Assembly: GCF_001458315.1 (NCBI RefSeq)
Contig: NZ_CYRX01000031.1
Coordinates: 124,001 to 188,000, forward strand
Direction of reading: 5' to 3'
DNA: 64,000 nucleotides
Source: Thalassobacter stenotrophicus
Lineage (GTDB): Bacteria > Pseudomonadota > Alphaproteobacteria > Rhodobacterales > Rhodobacteraceae
Position 1 is the stretch's first letter; every line of letters starts with the position of its first letter. The notes under the pieces are model-generated. The model worked only from the letters and a program-made list of their open reading frames with translations, did no database searches and had not been told where the DNA came from. This document shows positions 49,464 through 59,364 of the stretch, piece by piece. Made by a program: the position numbers and the translations under genes.

Positions 49464-50051
49464 CTATTCCTCTGGCGGTAGGATTTCGAGCGTTACAGCC
49501 GCATACCAATCCGCAACTTCACGGATTTCTGTGTCCGAAAGGGCTGCGGCAACATCTGACATGATTTCATGCTGGCGATTGCCGCGCTTGAATGCCTTTA
49601 GCTGCGTGTCGATGTAAATGTTCGTCTCACCCGTGAGGTTCGGCGCGTCCAAAAGCACCGAAATCCCATCCGCCCCGTGACACGACACACAGTTCTGCGG
49701 GGCATCCTCCGCGTTCACCCCCTCCGGCAGTGTGGCGCGTACTTGGTGCGCGCCGTACCACGCCGAGACATCAGCGATCTGTTGCACAGACAGTCCTGCC
49801 GTAACGATGCTCATCATCTCATGCTCACGCTGCCCAGTTTTAAACGCTATCAATTGCGCCTCCAGGTAGGCTGTCGGCTCGCCCCCGATATGGGGCGCAA
49901 TCGGGATCTGCGCGTAGCCATCCAGCCCATGACACGTGCGGCACATATTGGCGACCTTACGCCCGTTTTCGGCGTCACCCGCATTGGCAACAAGAGGGAG
50001 GCCCCCGGCGAGCATAAGCCCGCCGAGACCCAAAATTAACGCCTGCTTCAT
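49464..50051 (-). CDS. Di-haem c-type cytochrome (c4-like)
   Basis: 195-aa exported cytochrome: signal peptide MKQALILGLGGLMLAGGLP ending at VANA, and two haem c sites, CRTCH (37-41) and CVSCH (121-125), each within a small c553/c4-like domain (GREHEMM and NRQHEIMSDVAAAL repeats). Likely accepts electrons from the upstream PQQ-type dehydrogenase. The ATG overlaps the dehydrogenase stop by four bases. Confidence 0.9.
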   Translation of the reverse strand: MKQALILGLGGLMLAGGLPLVANAGDAENGRKVANMCRTCHGLDGYAQIPIAPHIGGEPTAYLEAQLIAFKTGQREHEMMSIVTAGLSVQQIADVSAWYGAHQVRATLPEGVNAEDAPQNCVSCHGADGISVLLDAPNLTGETNIYIDTQLKAFKRGNRQHEIMSDVAAALSDTEIREVADWYAAVTLEILPPEE

Positions 50052-51304
50052 TGAGCCATTCCGACGTAGGCAATCCGCCATATCGCACCTGCGAAATCAT
50101 CGGACACCAACATTGACCCGTCTGGCAGGAACTCAATGTCCATCGGACGACCGCGGTATTCGCCGGTGTCCTCATTCAGCCAACCATCAGCAAAGACCTG
50201 CGCACCGGCGGCATTTCCGTCCTCATCAAGGGCGGTGAACATCACGCGCGCGCCCACAGGCTCTGTCCGGTTCCATGACCCGTGCTGTGCCCAAAAGATC
50301 CCACCGTGATAAGCTTGGGGGAAGCTGTCATCATGGTAAAACCGCATCCCTAAGTCGGCAGCATGGGCCGTAAGTTCAAGCTGTGGTTCCACAAAGCTGA
50401 CGCCTTCGGGGCGAGGCACATCCTTATACAGCGGGATTTCCACGCGACTATTGGTCCAGGGAAAACCAAAGTGCTGACCGGCGGCGGTTTGACGGTTCAA
50501 CTCACCGGGTGGAATGTCATCGCCCATCCCGTCAACCTGATTGTCCGTCCACCACAGTTCACCCGTTGCGGGGTTGAAATCCTGCCCCACTGAGTTGCGA
50601 ACCCCGCGTGTGTAAACCTCACGGCCCGAACCGTCGGTGTTCATTCGGATGATCCCACCAATCCCCCATTCATCATACATCTCTAATTTATCAATGGGTT
50701 GCACATTATGCGGCTGCCCGAGCGAAATATAGAGTTTGCCGTCCGGCCCGATGTCACAAACGCGCGCAGTGTGGTTGAAGCTTTCTTCTTCGGCAGGGAC
50801 TAGGCCGCCCTGGGGCACCACTACACCAACGGCGGGATCCGGACCTTCAAAGAAAAACTCAGCGGCGGGGAAGACCAACACCCGGTTCCGCTCCGCGATG
50901 TAAAGGAAACCGTCGGGTGAGAAACAGGGACCGTTGGGGATGTCAAAGGTGACAGAGGGGGCGAAATCTTTCACCTCATCGGCGATCCGGTCACGATCTC
51001 GGTCGATAATCGACCACATCTTGTCCTTGCGCGTGCCTGCAAACAACACAGTGCCTTGGGGGGCCATCGCCATGGACCGTGCATCCGGCACAACCGCATA
51101 GAGGCTGACCTCAAAGCCGTCGGGCACGCTGATGTGATCCACAATCGCCCTAAGCGCATCAGCCCGAGCGCCCGTTTGTTCAACGTGTGTAAAGGTGGCG
51201 TCCGTCTTTTGCATGTTAGACAAACGATCCATGTTATCTTGTGCGGCCAGAGGCATAGATAAAAAGGACGTGCAGAGCAGAGCTGCAAAGCTGCGTTTGA
51301 TCAT
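50048..51304 (-). CDS. PQQ-dependent sugar (sorbosone/glucose-type) dehydrogenase
   Basis: 418-aa periplasmic six-blade beta-propeller of the soluble GSDH/L-sorbosone dehydrogenase family. Signal peptide MIKRSFAALLCTSFLSMPLA; propeller motifs such as GPDGKLYISLGQPHN, GRPMDIEFLPDGSMLVSDDFAGAIWRI and RGVRNSVGQDFNPATGELWW. PQQ contacts are not verified from sequence alone, and the substrate is unknown. Electrons probably pass to the co-transcribed di-haem cytochrome. GGGAGG precedes the ATG. A 14-bp palindrome lies 66 bases upstream. Confidence 0.85.
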   Translation of the reverse strand: MIKRSFAALLCTSFLSMPLAAQDNMDRLSNMQKTDATFTHVEQTGARADALRAIVDHISVPDGFEVSLYAVVPDARSMAMAPQGTVLFAGTRKDKMWSIIDRDRDRIADEVKDFAPSVTFDIPNGPCFSPDGFLYIAERNRVLVFPAAEFFFEGPDPAVGVVVPQGGLVPAEEESFNHTARVCDIGPDGKLYISLGQPHNVQPIDKLEMYDEWGIGGIIRMNTDGSGREVYTRGVRNSVGQDFNPATGELWWTDNQVDGMGDDIPPGELNRQTAAGQHFGFPWTNSRVEIPLYKDVPRPEGVSFVEPQLELTAHAADLGMRFYHDDSFPQAYHGGIFWAQHGSWNRTEPVGARVMFTALDEDGNAAGAQVFADGWLNEDTGEYRGRPMDIEFLPDGSMLVSDDFAGAIWRIAYVGMAQ

Positions 51305-51491
51305 TTTTTCCTCCCAGAAAACGTTTTGATTAATTTTGATTTTAAAAGGTAGCGGGCAAAATTCGCTTTACCTTACGTAAGGTTTGTCTGGGTCGGAAAT
51401 TAAGTCAATCCCAAAGGTTAATGCTCACGTTTGCGGAGGATTGTTGCAGATGCCGGGGTAAACGGACTTTTCACGATGTCCCTAGGCAAAG
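51305..51491. promoter_or_regulatory. Promoter region of the dehydrogenase gene with a 14-bp palindrome
   Basis: The ~310-base gap between the dehydrogenase and nrdJ is A/T-rich near the dehydrogenase start. ACCTTACGTAAGGT (51370-51383) is a perfect palindrome 66-79 bases upstream of the ATG and may bind a dimeric regulator. The rest of the gap holds two terminators for nrdJ; no further gene is seen. Confidence 0.5.
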
Positions 51492-51512
51492 AAAAAGGGG
51501 GCTACCGCCCCC
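51492..51512 (-). terminator. Second terminator downstream of nrdJ
   Basis: Minus-strand GGGGGC-GGTA-GCCCCC stem with tetraloop followed by TTTTT. In tandem with the stronger hairpin next to nrdJ. Confidence 0.75.
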
Positions 51513-51580
51513 CAGTTTTGCCATTCGCACCAAATCGTTGACCGCTCGCACTGGCTCGCCTGTGCACGAAGGCATAACTG

Positions 51581-51608
51581 AAAGGGCCGGAGCAATCTGC
51601 CCCGGCCC
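51581..51608 (-). terminator. Terminator of nrdJ
   Basis: GGGCCGG...CCGGCCC with an 11-bp near-perfect stem and a GAT loop, starting 9 bases after the nrdJ stop and ending in TTTC on the minus strand. Confidence 0.75.
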
Positions 51609-51617
51609 AAGTCTTGT

Positions 51618-54600
51618 TTAGCTACAACCGGACGTCCCGCCGCAGGTGTTGCACTTCATGCAAGTGCCGTTGCGCACCAACGTGTAGTTGCCACACTCAC
51701 CGCATGCCTCACCTTCGTAGCCCTGCATCTTGGCCTTGATGCGAGCATCCATTGACACCGAACCAGAAGCCACAGCGGTTGTCGTCGTCACGGATACCGT
51801 TTCGGGCACCAATGTGCTGAGCGTACCAACCGGATCGGCCGCACTGCGCGACAACACCTCTGCGCCGCCTTGCAGGACGACCAGATCGTTGGGCAGACGC
51901 TTGCGCAGATAACCGGTGGAAGATACCTGCTTCAGCATTTCCAGCGATTTGTTCGCAGCTGTCTCAGACGGTGTAGAAACATTTGCCACGCCCTCTTTCT
52001 CACCCCGGCCCAGATCGTCGAACGCGTGGCCCTCGGGCTTTACGTGCGCCAGGTCGGTTCGATCCAGATAGCTGACCGCCAATTCGCGGAAGATATAGTC
52101 AAGGATTGACGTGGCATTCTTGATGCTGTCGTTGCCTTGAACCATGCCAGCGGGTTCAAACTTGGTGAATGTGAAGGCGTCGACGAACTCCTCCAGCGGC
52201 ACACCGTATTGCAGACCCACGGACACCGCGATGGCGAAGTTGTTCATCATCGCACGGAAGCCTGCACCCTCTTTGTGCATATCGATGAAGATCTCACCGA
52301 GGTTGCCGTCAGAGTATTCGCCCGTCCGCAGGTACACTTTGTGTCCGCCAACAACGGCCTTTTGGGTGTAGCCCTTACGACGCTCTGGCATCTTTTCGCG
52401 GTGGCTGCGGACAACCTCTTTGACGATGACCTTTTCCACGATTTTCTCGGCGATGACTTGCGCCTTTTGCATCGTGGTGCCGCTTTCGAGCGTTTCGGCG
52501 GCTTCGTCGTCGTCTTCGACCAATGCAGCGGCCAAAGGCTGGGACAGCTTGGACCCATCGCGATAGAGCGCGTTTGCCTTGATACCGAGCGACCATGACA
52601 ACTCATAGGCTTTTTGGCAGTCGGTGATCGAGGCATCGTTGGGCATATTGATCGTCTTGGAGATCGCGCCTGAGATGAACGATTGCGCTGCAGCCATCAT
52701 GTAGATGTGGCTATCGACGGACAGGTAACGCTTGCCCTTCTTGCCGCATGGGTTGGCACAATCAAACACGCTCAGGTGCTCATCCTTGAGACCCGGTGCG
52801 CCTTCCAGCGTCATGGTCCCGCAGACGTGGTCATTCGCCAGATCAATGTCGGTCTTGGCAAAGCCAAGGTGACGCAGAAGGTCGAACGTCGGATCGTTCA
52901 GTTTCGCAGCCGGAATGCCCAGTGTTTTAGTGCAGAAATCCTCACCCAGCGTCCATTGGTTGAACACAAAGCGGATGTCGAACGCGGATGGCAGAGCAGC
53001 TTCGATCTTGTCGATCTCTGCTTGACCGAACCCATGCCCCACGAGGCTAGAGTGGTTAATGCCGGGTGCGTTGCCGAGTGTGCCATGCCCCACCGCGTAG
53101 GAAATGATCTCACCGATTTGCGCCTGACCGTAGCCCAGTTTTTCAAGAGCTGCGGGCACCGATTGGTTGATGATCTTGAAGTAACCACCACCGGCGAGCT
53201 TCTTGAACTTGACCAATGCGAAGTCGGGCTCAATCCCTGTGGTGTCACAATCCATGACCAGACCGATGGTACCGGTGGGCGCGATCACAGTGGATTGCGC
53301 GTTACGGAAACCATGTGCCTCACCCAGTTCAACGGCTTGATCCCAGGTGGTTTTCGCCAAGGCCGACAGATCAGCGTCGGGGCAGTTGGCATGGTCCAGT
53401 GGAACGGGTTTGATATCGAGCTCTTCGTAACCATCGGCGTTGCCGTAGGCCGCGTTGCGGTGGTTGCGCATGACGCGGGCCATGTGCTTGGCATTTTTCG
53501 CGTAGCCGGGGAATGGACCCAGCTCACCGGCGATTTCAGCCGACGTCGCATAGGACACACCGGTCATCACAGCGCTGAGTGCGCCGCACAACGCGCGGCC
53601 CTCATCACTGTCGTAGCTGTGCCCCATGTTCATCAGCAGACCACCGATGTTGGCATAGCCCAGACCCAGCGTGCGGAAGTCATACGAGCGCTGCGCGATT
53701 TCCTTGGATGGGAACTGCGCCATCATGACCGAAATTTCGAGCGTTACGGTCCAAAGACGTGCGGCATGCATGTACGTTTGCGCATCGAACTTGCCGTCGT
53801 GGAAGAACGTCAGCAGGTTCATCGACGCAAGGTTACAAGCCGTGTCGTCCAAGAACATGTACTCGGAACAGGGGTTCGAGCCGCGGATTGGGCCGTCTTC
53901 GGGGCATGTGTGCCACGCGTTGACCGTGTCGTGGTATTGGATGCCGGGATCGGCACAGGCCCAAGCGGCGTGGCCGATGGTTTCCCAAAGGTCGCGCGCT
54001 TTGATTGTCTTGGCGACTTTGCCGTTGGTCCGGTTGATGAGGTCCCAATCTGCATCGGCCTCAACAGCCTTGAGGAACGCATCGGTCACACGAACCGAGT
54101 TGTTGGAGTTCTGGCCAGAGACCGAGTTGTAGGCTTCGGAGTCCCAATCTGTGTCATAGGTCGGGAATTCGATGCTGTCGTAGCCCTGCTTTGCGTAATC
54201 CAGCACGCGCTTGACGTATGTTTCTGGAATTGCGCATTTTTTCGCATCACGGATCGCGGACTTGAGGCCCGCGTTTTTGGCTGGATCGACGGCATCTTCA
54301 AGTGCCCCGTCCCACGCTTTAATCGCCGCGAAAATTTTGTTGAGCTCACGCTCATGCATCTTGGACCCGGCGACGATGGATGCAACTTTTTGCTCCTCCA
54401 GCACCTTCCAGTTGATGTACTCTTCTACATCGGGGTGGTCGGCATCAACGATCACCATCTTAGCCGCGCGACGTGTGGTGCCGCCGGATTTAATGGCGCC
54501 GGCTGCCCGGTCACCAATTTTCAAAAAGCCCATCAGGCCGGAGGATTTACCACCGCCCGACAGCGCTTCGCCTGCACCGCGAAGCGACGAAAAGTTCGTA

Positions 54601-55295
54601 CCCGTGCCGGAACCGTACTTGAACAAACGCGCTTCACGAACCCAGAGGTCCATAATGCCGCCCTCGTTCACCAAGTCATCTGAGACAGATTGGATGAAGC
54701 ATGCGTGGGGCTGCGGATGTTCGTACGACGAGGTCGACTTGGTCAGTTTGCCGGTCTTGTAATCCACATAGTGGTGGCCTTGCGCCGGACCATCGATGCC
54801 ATAGGCCCAGTGCAGGCCAGTGTTGAACCACTGTGGTGAGTTTGGTGCGGCCATCTGCTTGGCCAGCATCAAGCGCATTTCGTCGAAGTAGGCACGCGCG
54901 TCAGCTTCGGTCGTAAAGTAGCCGCCCTTCCAGCCCCAATAGGCCCATGCACCGGCCAGACGATTAAACACCTGCTTCGAAGAGGTCTCGCCGCCGAAAC
55001 GATCCTCTTCGGGCAATTTGGCCAGCGCGTCCTCATCAGGAACCGAGCGCCACAAGAACTCGGGCACGCCCTTTTCTTTAACCGTCTTGAGGCACGCAGC
55101 CACACCGGCTTTGCGGAAGTATTTTTGAGCGATCACATCGCTGGCGACTTGGCTCCAGCTTTCCGGCACTTCGACTGCGTCCAATTTGAACACTGTTGTC
55201 CCGTCAGGGTTACGGATTTCGGATGTCGTCGTTGTGAAGGCCAAGTTCGCATACGCGTCTTGACCATCCTGCGTGAGTTTCCGCTCAATTTTCAT
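51618..55295 (-). CDS. nrdJ: Vitamin B12-dependent ribonucleotide reductase (class II)
   Basis: 1225-aa class II RNR reducing ribonucleotides with adenosylcobalamin, the cell's deoxynucleotide source under varied oxygen. Marks: N-terminal [16 protein letters not shown], the catalytic [20 protein letters not shown] region, [19 protein letters not shown], and a C-terminal Cys-rich tail ([18 protein letters not shown] and [11 protein letters not shown]) that re-reduces the active site. ATG at 55295 has CCGGAGG seven bases upstream. Its long leader carries CtrA-like sites. Dependence on B12 matches the cob genes at 4-8 kb. Confidence 0.95.
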   Translation of the reverse strand: MKIERKLTQDGQDAYANLAFTTTTSEIRNPDGTTVFKLDAVEVPESWSQVASDVIAQKYFRKAGVAACLKTVKEKGVPEFLWRSVPDEDALAKLPEEDRFGGETSSKQVFNRLAGAWAYWGWKGGYFTTEADARAYFDEMRLMLAKQMAAPNSPQWFNTGLHWAYGIDGPAQGHHYVDYKTGKLTKSTSSYEHPQPHACFIQSVSDDLVNEGGIMDLWVREARLFKYGSGTGTNFSSLRGAGEALSGGGKSSGLMGFLKIGDRAAGAIKSGGTTRRAAKMVIVDADHPDVEEYINWKVLEEQKVASIVAGSKMHERELNKIFAAIKAWDGALEDAVDPAKNAGLKSAIRDAKKCAIPETYVKRVLDYAKQGYDSIEFPTYDTDWDSEAYNSVSGQNSNNSVRVTDAFLKAVEADADWDLINRTNGKVAKTIKARDLWETIGHAAWACADPGIQYHDTVNAWHTCPEDGPIRGSNPCSEYMFLDDTACNLASMNLLTFFHDGKFDAQTYMHAARLWTVTLEISVMMAQFPSKEIAQRSYDFRTLGLGYANIGGLLMNMGHSYDSDEGRALCGALSAVMTGVSYATSAEIAGELGPFPGYAKNAKHMARVMRNHRNAAYGNADGYEELDIKPVPLDHANCPDADLSALAKTTWDQAVELGEAHGFRNAQSTVIAPTGTIGLVMDCDTTGIEPDFALVKFKKLAGGGYFKIINQSVPAALEKLGYGQAQIGEIISYAVGHGTLGNAPGINHSSLVGHGFGQAEIDKIEAALPSAFDIRFVFNQWTLGEDFCTKTLGIPAAKLNDPTFDLLRHLGFAKTDIDLANDHVCGTMTLEGAPGLKDEHLSVFDCANPCGKKGKRYLSVDSHIYMMAAAQSFISGAISKTINMPNDASITDCQKAYELSWSLGIKANALYRDGSKLSQPLAAALVEDDDEAAETLESGTTMQKAQVIAEKIVEKVIVKEVVRSHREKMPERRKGYTQKAVVGGHKVYLRTGEYSDGNLGEIFIDMHKEGAGFRAMMNNFAIAVSVGLQYGVPLEEFVDAFTFTKFEPAGMVQGNDSIKNATSILDYIFRELAVSYLDRTDLAHVKPEGHAFDDLGRGEKEGVANVSTPSETAANKSLEMLKQVSSTGYLRKRLPNDLVVLQGGAEVLSRSAADPVGTLSTLVPETVSVTTTTAVASGSVSMDARIKAKMQGYEGEACGECGNYTLVRNGTCMKCNTCGGTSGCS

Positions 55296-55746
55296 ATCTG
55301 CCTCCGGCGCATTAAATAATTGGCAGCGCGTGCTGCCGCGTTGAAACGCACGTCTTCGATGGCGCGCGGTGCCGCGCCGAGCCCATAATGGGGATGAAGA
55401 TGATTGCTCCGCTGCGGCACCATATGTAGTGCAATTCTGCGCCGCCCACACAACTTGCCGTAGTCGGACCTATTGGGTCAATTGAAAAATCAAACAATCC
55501 ACAGCAAAAATACCCTTGACGAATGAGGGGGTGCGCCCAAGTTTTCGCCCCCTTCGATTCAAGGCTCTAAGCACATCAACTGCCAAAAAAACAAAAGCGT
55601 TAAACACCGGGGGCTTAGCACCTTTACCTCAGGTAAAGTCTCAAGAAGACACAAGTTAACGACAAAAAATGATCATTAACCCAGTGTTAAGTGAGGTTAA
55701 TATCCATAAGATGTCTTGCTTAGAAATTGTGCAACCGAAGTTGCGG
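55296..55746. promoter_or_regulatory. nrdJ upstream region with CtrA box cluster and palindrome
   Basis: No gene is seen in this 451-base stretch. It holds a 6-bp stem-tetraloop (GGCAGC-GCGT-GCTGCC at 55322-55337) in the nrdJ leader, a GATTC (GANTC) at 55556-55560, the palindrome CTTTACCTCAGGTAAAG (55622-55638), and a perfect CtrA consensus TTAA-N7-TTAA at 55676-55690 with further TTAA at 55656 and 55697. All lie upstream of nrdJ and downstream of tRNA-Pro. Confidence 0.55.
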
Positions 55747-55823
55747 TGGTCGGGGCGGCGAGATTCGAACTCACGACCCCCTGTACCCAAAACAGGTGCG
55801 CTACCAGACTGCGCCACGCCCCG
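55747..55823 (-). tRNA. tRNA-Pro (anticodon UGG)
   Basis: 77-base cloverleaf including an encoded CCA: acceptor CGGGGCG/CGCCCCG, D arm GCGC-N-GCGC, anticodon stem CCTGT/ACAGG with loop TTTGGGT (anticodon TGG), T arm GTGAG-TTCGAAT-CTCGC. Discriminator base A. The antisense ORF at 55669-55899 is an artefact of this gene. Confidence 0.97.
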
Positions 55824-55887
55824 ACACACCGCCGCTCTAATGGGTTTCGTCGGGCTTGAAAAGACCCAACTTCACCTTCTTGTGCGG

Positions 55888-56376
55888 TTAATTATCTGAG
55901 CAGGGCCAAACCGCTATATCTTGGGGCAATCCAGGGTGTCGCAGCACGTCTCCGACGGCCAAATTAAGCGCTTTCGCCATTCCGCCATTGATTTCCAACA
56001 CAGCGAGGCCCGGCTCAGGCGCGCGAATGGGGGTCTCATCGTGGGGGATCGCGTTTGCGTGAATGTGCCGAATCTCTCCGGCTGCATTAAGAAAGATCAT
56101 ATCCAGCGGGATGAGTGTGTTGCGCATCCAAAAGGCCAGCGGCTGAGGAGATTCGTAAATGAAGAGCATCCCCTCAAAGCGCGGCATACTCTCAACATGC
56201 ATTAGACCCTGCGCACGTTCTTGGGGGCTGTCCGCCAAGTTGACGGCAAATGAGACTTGTCCAAACGATCCGCGCAGATCAACACGGTCCGCAGAACAGT
56301 CAGCAATGGCAGGGTTCGCCGCACCAAAGGTCGCGAGGAGCCCGGCTGTTAGGACGGTGTTTCGTAATATTCCCAA
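55888..56376 (-). CDS. DUF192 family exported protein
   Basis: ~162-aa periplasmic protein of the DUF192 family: signal-like N-terminus ILRNTVLTAGLLATFGAA ending near AIADCS, then QERAQGLMHVESMPRFEGMLF, FWMRNTLIPLDMIFLNAAGEI and LEINGGMAKALNL, all standard. Function unknown. No ATG fits; I chose a TTG at 56376 preceded by AGAGG, as it gives a compact signal peptide; an upstream TTG at 56430 is also possible. Overlaps the cold-shock gene by 28 bases, so translationally coupled. Confidence 0.82.
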   Translation of the reverse strand: MGILRNTVLTAGLLATFGAANPAIADCSADRVDLRGSFGQVSFAVNLADSPQERAQGLMHVESMPRFEGMLFIYESPQPLAFWMRNTLIPLDMIFLNAAGEIRHIHANAIPHDETPIRAPEPGLAVLEINGGMAKALNLAVGDVLRHPGLPQDIAVWPCSDN

Positions 56377-56924
56377 CGCCGCACCTCTGCCGCCAATAGC
56401 CCCCGTTCGCCCATGATTGTCCGTAGGCAAATCGCCTCTCCGGGCTGGAGATCCGCTAGGCCGAACCGGCGCAGAACCTCAGCGTGGACAAAAATATCGT
56501 CAGTAGAGCCAAAGGCGTTCGCAAAGCCAAAGCCCTTGGCCTTGTCGAACCACTTGACCCGCGCCGGTAGAAACGGCGTGCCATCTGGCACCGGCTGCAT
56601 GAACTCAGGCATTTCTTCCTGCGTGTCCAAATCAAGAAAGGGTGGCACGATGGCAAACACTTCAACGGCTTGAAACCCGCGTGATGTGCGTTGCACGTCA
56701 AAGGTAACGCTCGCCCCATCAGGCACAGAGCTTTGGCCGAAGTTGCGCAACACATTCATGTGCAGCAACACGTCCCCGTCGACCTGCGCACAGGTGGCAA
56801 AGCCAAAACCGCGCGTCACATCGAACCACTTAATTGTACCCTCACAACGAATAAGGTCTTCGTCGGAAATATTTTCTACTGCAACGCGGTCCACTTTATG
56901 CCCTGTCCCCAATTTTTTCCTCAC
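56349..56924 (-). CDS. Double cold-shock domain protein
   Basis: 191-aa protein with two CspA-type domains, residues ~28-92 (GTIKWFDVTRGFGFATC) and ~120-186 (ARVKWFDKAKGFGFANAFG), each with RNP-type aromatic motifs for single-stranded nucleic acid. RNA chaperone or transcript stabiliser. The start is uncertain: GTG at 56924, TTG at 56912 (GTGAGG six bases upstream) or GTG at 56894. A 6-bp inverted repeat lies just upstream. Confidence 0.85.
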   Translation of the reverse strand: MRKKLGTGHKVDRVAVENISDEDLIRCEGTIKWFDVTRGFGFATCAQVDGDVLLHMNVLRNFGQSSVPDGASVTFDVQRTSRGFQAVEVFAIVPPFLDLDTQEEMPEFMQPVPDGTPFLPARVKWFDKAKGFGFANAFGSTDDIFVHAEVLRRFGLADLQPGEAICLRTIMGERGLLAAEVRRWEYYETPS

Positions 56925-57011
56925 CTTGTGCGATTATGTGATCAATCGCAAGTCTGGGTCGCATTGATACTCAAAACGATACAATGCAGCAAGCATTCGG
57001 TCGTCGCGGAC

Positions 57012-57653
57012 CTAAGGGTTTAGACGCTGTGTAGACCAAGCCGCTGGATCGTGTTCACGCGTCCGCGCCGCAGCTTCTGACCGGGTCCAGCGAAACCGAT
57101 CATGCAACCTGTAGGCCCCATCCGCCCATAGCTCGATCTCAACCGGCATAATCCGAAACCCGCCCCAGAATGGTGGCCGCGTAGGGGCAGTGCCATGCTG
57201 CGTTGTCACCTTGGCCACCTCCGCCATCAACGTTCCGCGCGACTTGAGCGGCTGGCTCTGCGCCGATGCCCACGCGCCAAGTCGCGATTTCAGGGAACGG
57301 CTTGCATAATAGGCATCCGCCTGAGGCCCCTCCTCCCTCTCAACCACGCCGCGCACGCGAATCTGGCGATGTAAGGATTTCCAATGGCACACAAACGCGG
57401 CCTTACCAGCTTGCGTGATCTCTTGGCCCTTTACGGATGTGTAATTGGTGTAAAAGACGAACGCGTTGTCCTCGATCTCTTTTAGCAGAACCATGCGCAC
57501 GTTAGGCATGCCATCCGCATCCACCGTGGATAAGGCAATCGCGTTGGGATCGTTCAGCTCAGACGCCTCAGCCTCTGCCATCCAACGACGCGCAATCTGA
57601 AACGGATCGTCCCCTGCAAAGATATCTTGGCTCTGTGTATCGTTGCTGCCCAT
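57012..57653 (-). CDS. pdxH: Pyridoxamine 5'-phosphate oxidase
   Basis: 213-aa FMN enzyme completing pyridoxal 5'-phosphate synthesis, the cofactor of the several aminotransferases here. Family marks: [33 protein letters not shown], the [11 protein letters not shown] segment and the C-terminal [20 protein letters not shown]. Length matches E. coli PdxH (218 aa). Divergent from fabI with 91 bases between the starts. Confidence 0.95.
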   Translation of the reverse strand: MGSNDTQSQDIFAGDDPFQIARRWMAEAEASELNDPNAIALSTVDADGMPNVRMVLLKEIEDNAFVFYTNYTSVKGQEITQAGKAAFVCHWKSLHRQIRVRGVVEREEGPQADAYYASRSLKSRLGAWASAQSQPLKSRGTLMAEVAKVTTQHGTAPTRPPFWGGFRIMPVEIELWADGAYRLHDRFRWTRSEAAARTREHDPAAWSTQRLNP

Positions 57654-57744
57654 TGTGACCTTTTCCCCATTGTCGGCTTGGAACTTGATGCGCCCGACGG
57701 TTTCGCCTAAAGCACATCAACCCACATAGAGATGATCTGAGGCG

Positions 57745-58563
57745 ATGGAAATGCAAGGACTTATGAACGGCAAACGCGGGCTAATTATGGGCCTTGCAAA
57801 CGACAAATCGATCGCATGGGGCATCGCGCAAGCTTGCGCCGAGCAAGGCGCAGAGTTGGCGTTTTCCTATCAAGGCGACGCGGTAAAAAAGCGGGTGCTG
57901 CCGTTGGCCGAACAACTGGGCAGCAACATTGTTCTGCCCTGTGACGTGGGCGATATGGCCTCGATCGACGCCATGTTTGATGGCCTCAAGGAACACTGGG
58001 ATCACTTCGACTTTGTCGTTCATGCCATTGGCTTTTCAGATAAATCTGAACTGCGCGGGCGCTATGTCGACACGTCACTCGATAACTTCCTGATGACGAT
58101 GAACATCTCGGTCTATTCATTCACAGCCGTCGCACAGCGCGCCGAAAAGATGATGCCAAATGGGGGCTCACTGCTGACGCTCACCTATTACGGCGCAGAA
58201 AAAGTGATGCCGCATTATAACGTGATGGGCTTGGCGAAATCGGCGCTGGAAACATCGGTGCAATACATGGCCGAGGATCTGGGCAAGCAAAATATCCGCG
58301 TTAACGCGATCTCGGCCGGTACGATCAAAACGCTCGCAGCCTCCGGCATTGGCGACTTCCGGTACATCATGAAATGGACCGAGCATAATTCACCCCTACG
58401 CCGCACGGTGACAACGACAGAAGTCGGCAAATCGGCTATGTATCTGTTGAGCGATCTTAGCTCCGCCGTGACTGGCACGGTCCACCATGTGGATTCAGGC
58501 TATCACGTTGTGGGTATGAAAGCCGTAGACGCCCCTGACATCACCGTCGACAAAAAGGATTAA
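57745..58563 (+). CDS. fabI: Enoyl-[acyl-carrier-protein] reductase (NADH)
   Basis: 272-aa short-chain dehydrogenase-type enzyme for the last step of each fatty-acid elongation cycle. NAD-binding [13 protein letters not shown], and the catalytic Tyr/Lys of the FabI type in [21 protein letters not shown] with the Lys in GLAKSALE. Distinguished from other SDRs by the wide Tyr-x6-Lys spacing. ATG 57745 has TGAGG upstream. Followed five bases later by gpt. Confidence 0.95.
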   Translation: MEMQGLMNGKRGLIMGLANDKSIAWGIAQACAEQGAELAFSYQGDAVKKRVLPLAEQLGSNIVLPCDVGDMASIDAMFDGLKEHWDHFDFVVHAIGFSDKSELRGRYVDTSLDNFLMTMNISVYSFTAVAQRAEKMMPNGGSLLTLTYYGAEKVMPHYNVMGLAKSALETSVQYMAEDLGKQNIRVNAISAGTIKTLAASGIGDFRYIMKWTEHNSPLRRTVTTTEVGKSAMYLLSDLSSAVTGTVHHVDSGYHVVGMKAVDAPDITVDKKD

Positions 58564-58568
58564 TCCGC

Positions 58569-59072
58569 ATGAGCACGCGTTTACCCCATGAAAAGGGTTT
58601 CCACATCAGCTGGGACCAAATCCACCGTGACAGCCGGGCTCTTGCATGGCGCCTCGACGGGCGCGGGCCCGATGATGGTGCTTGGCGCGCGATTGTCGCA
58701 ATCACCCGGGGTGGTATGGCACCTGCCATGATCGTCGCGCGTGAGTTGGATATTCGCATGGTCGATACGATTTCAGTCCGCAGCTATAATCATCAAACGC
58801 AGGGTGAGGCAGTTGTCTTGAACAAACCCTCGGACGAGCTGATGGGCGACGGCACCGGTGTGTTGGTGATCGATGATCTCGTGGACAGCGGCAAGACCCT
58901 AGAAGTTGTGCGCGGCCTTTACCCGAACGCACACTTTGCAACAGTCTACGCAAAGCCCAAGGGCGAGCCGATGGTAGACACGTTCATTACGGGCGTCAGC
59001 CAAGACACTTGGATCTTTTTCCCGTGGGACATGGCTCTACAATATGTTGAGCCATATCGCGGGACTGACTGA
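58569..59072 (+). CDS. gpt: Xanthine (guanine) phosphoribosyltransferase
   Basis: 167-aa purine-salvage enzyme of the E. coli Gpt type. PRPP-binding loop [17 protein letters not shown] near residue 99 and the purine-contact WIFFPWD at the C-terminus; [16 protein letters not shown] is the N-terminal active-site region. Closely follows fabI, so probably co-transcribed, although function differs. Confidence 0.93.
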   Translation: MSTRLPHEKGFHISWDQIHRDSRALAWRLDGRGPDDGAWRAIVAITRGGMAPAMIVARELDIRMVDTISVRSYNHQTQGEAVVLNKPSDELMGDGTGVLVIDDLVDSGKTLEVVRGLYPNAHFATVYAKPKGEPMVDTFITGVSQDTWIFFPWDMALQYVEPYRGTD

Positions 59073-59133
59073 CCCCAAAAGTGCTCAGTTAATCCGCGAT
59101 TAGGTATCACAAGGTGGTTAAGGGGACAGCCGC

Positions 59134-59364
59134 ATGCGAGATTTTGACCTAGAGATAGATGCGCGCGGGCTGCTATGCCCCCTGCCCGTTCTACGCCTGC
59201 GAAAACGGATCGCTGACTTGGCCCCAGGCCAAGTCGCTTGCCTAATTGCGGATGATCCAGCAGCTCATGTTGATGTGCCGCATTTTTGTGCCGAGGCCGG
59301 CTACACCTTTGAAGGCAGCGACGACCAAGACGACGGCACTGCCTTTTTCGTGCGACGCGGATAG
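59134..59364 (+). CDS. TusA/SirA-type sulfur carrier protein
   Basis: 76-aa protein with the TusA fold: DARGLLCPLPVLRLRKRI places the persulfide Cys at residue 15. Members carry sulfur for tRNA thiolation (via MnmA) or molybdenum cofactor; this paralog's role is not specified by context. Ends one base before the convergent iorAB-like gene. Confidence 0.85.
   Translation: MRDFDLEIDARGLLCPLPVLRLRKRIADLAPGQVACLIADDPAAHVDVPHFCAEAGYTFEGSDDQDDGTAFFVRRG

Noticed and set aside
51421-51621. 66-aa plus-strand ORF
   Set aside because: Runs through two terminator hairpins and the end of nrdJ; not coding-like.
52683-54683. 666-aa plus-strand ORF
   Set aside because: Shadow frame antisense to nrdJ, which has clear RNR motifs; no known domain in the shadow.
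55296-55746. Cobalamin riboswitch or NrdR boxes in front of nrdJ
   Set aside because: I could not find the conserved B12-box or a pair of NrdR-like boxes; other symmetric motifs are present instead.
55669-55899. 76-aa plus-strand ORF with a segment reading GRRDSNSRPPVPKTG
   Set aside because: It is the antisense translation of tRNA-Pro, a well-known false protein.
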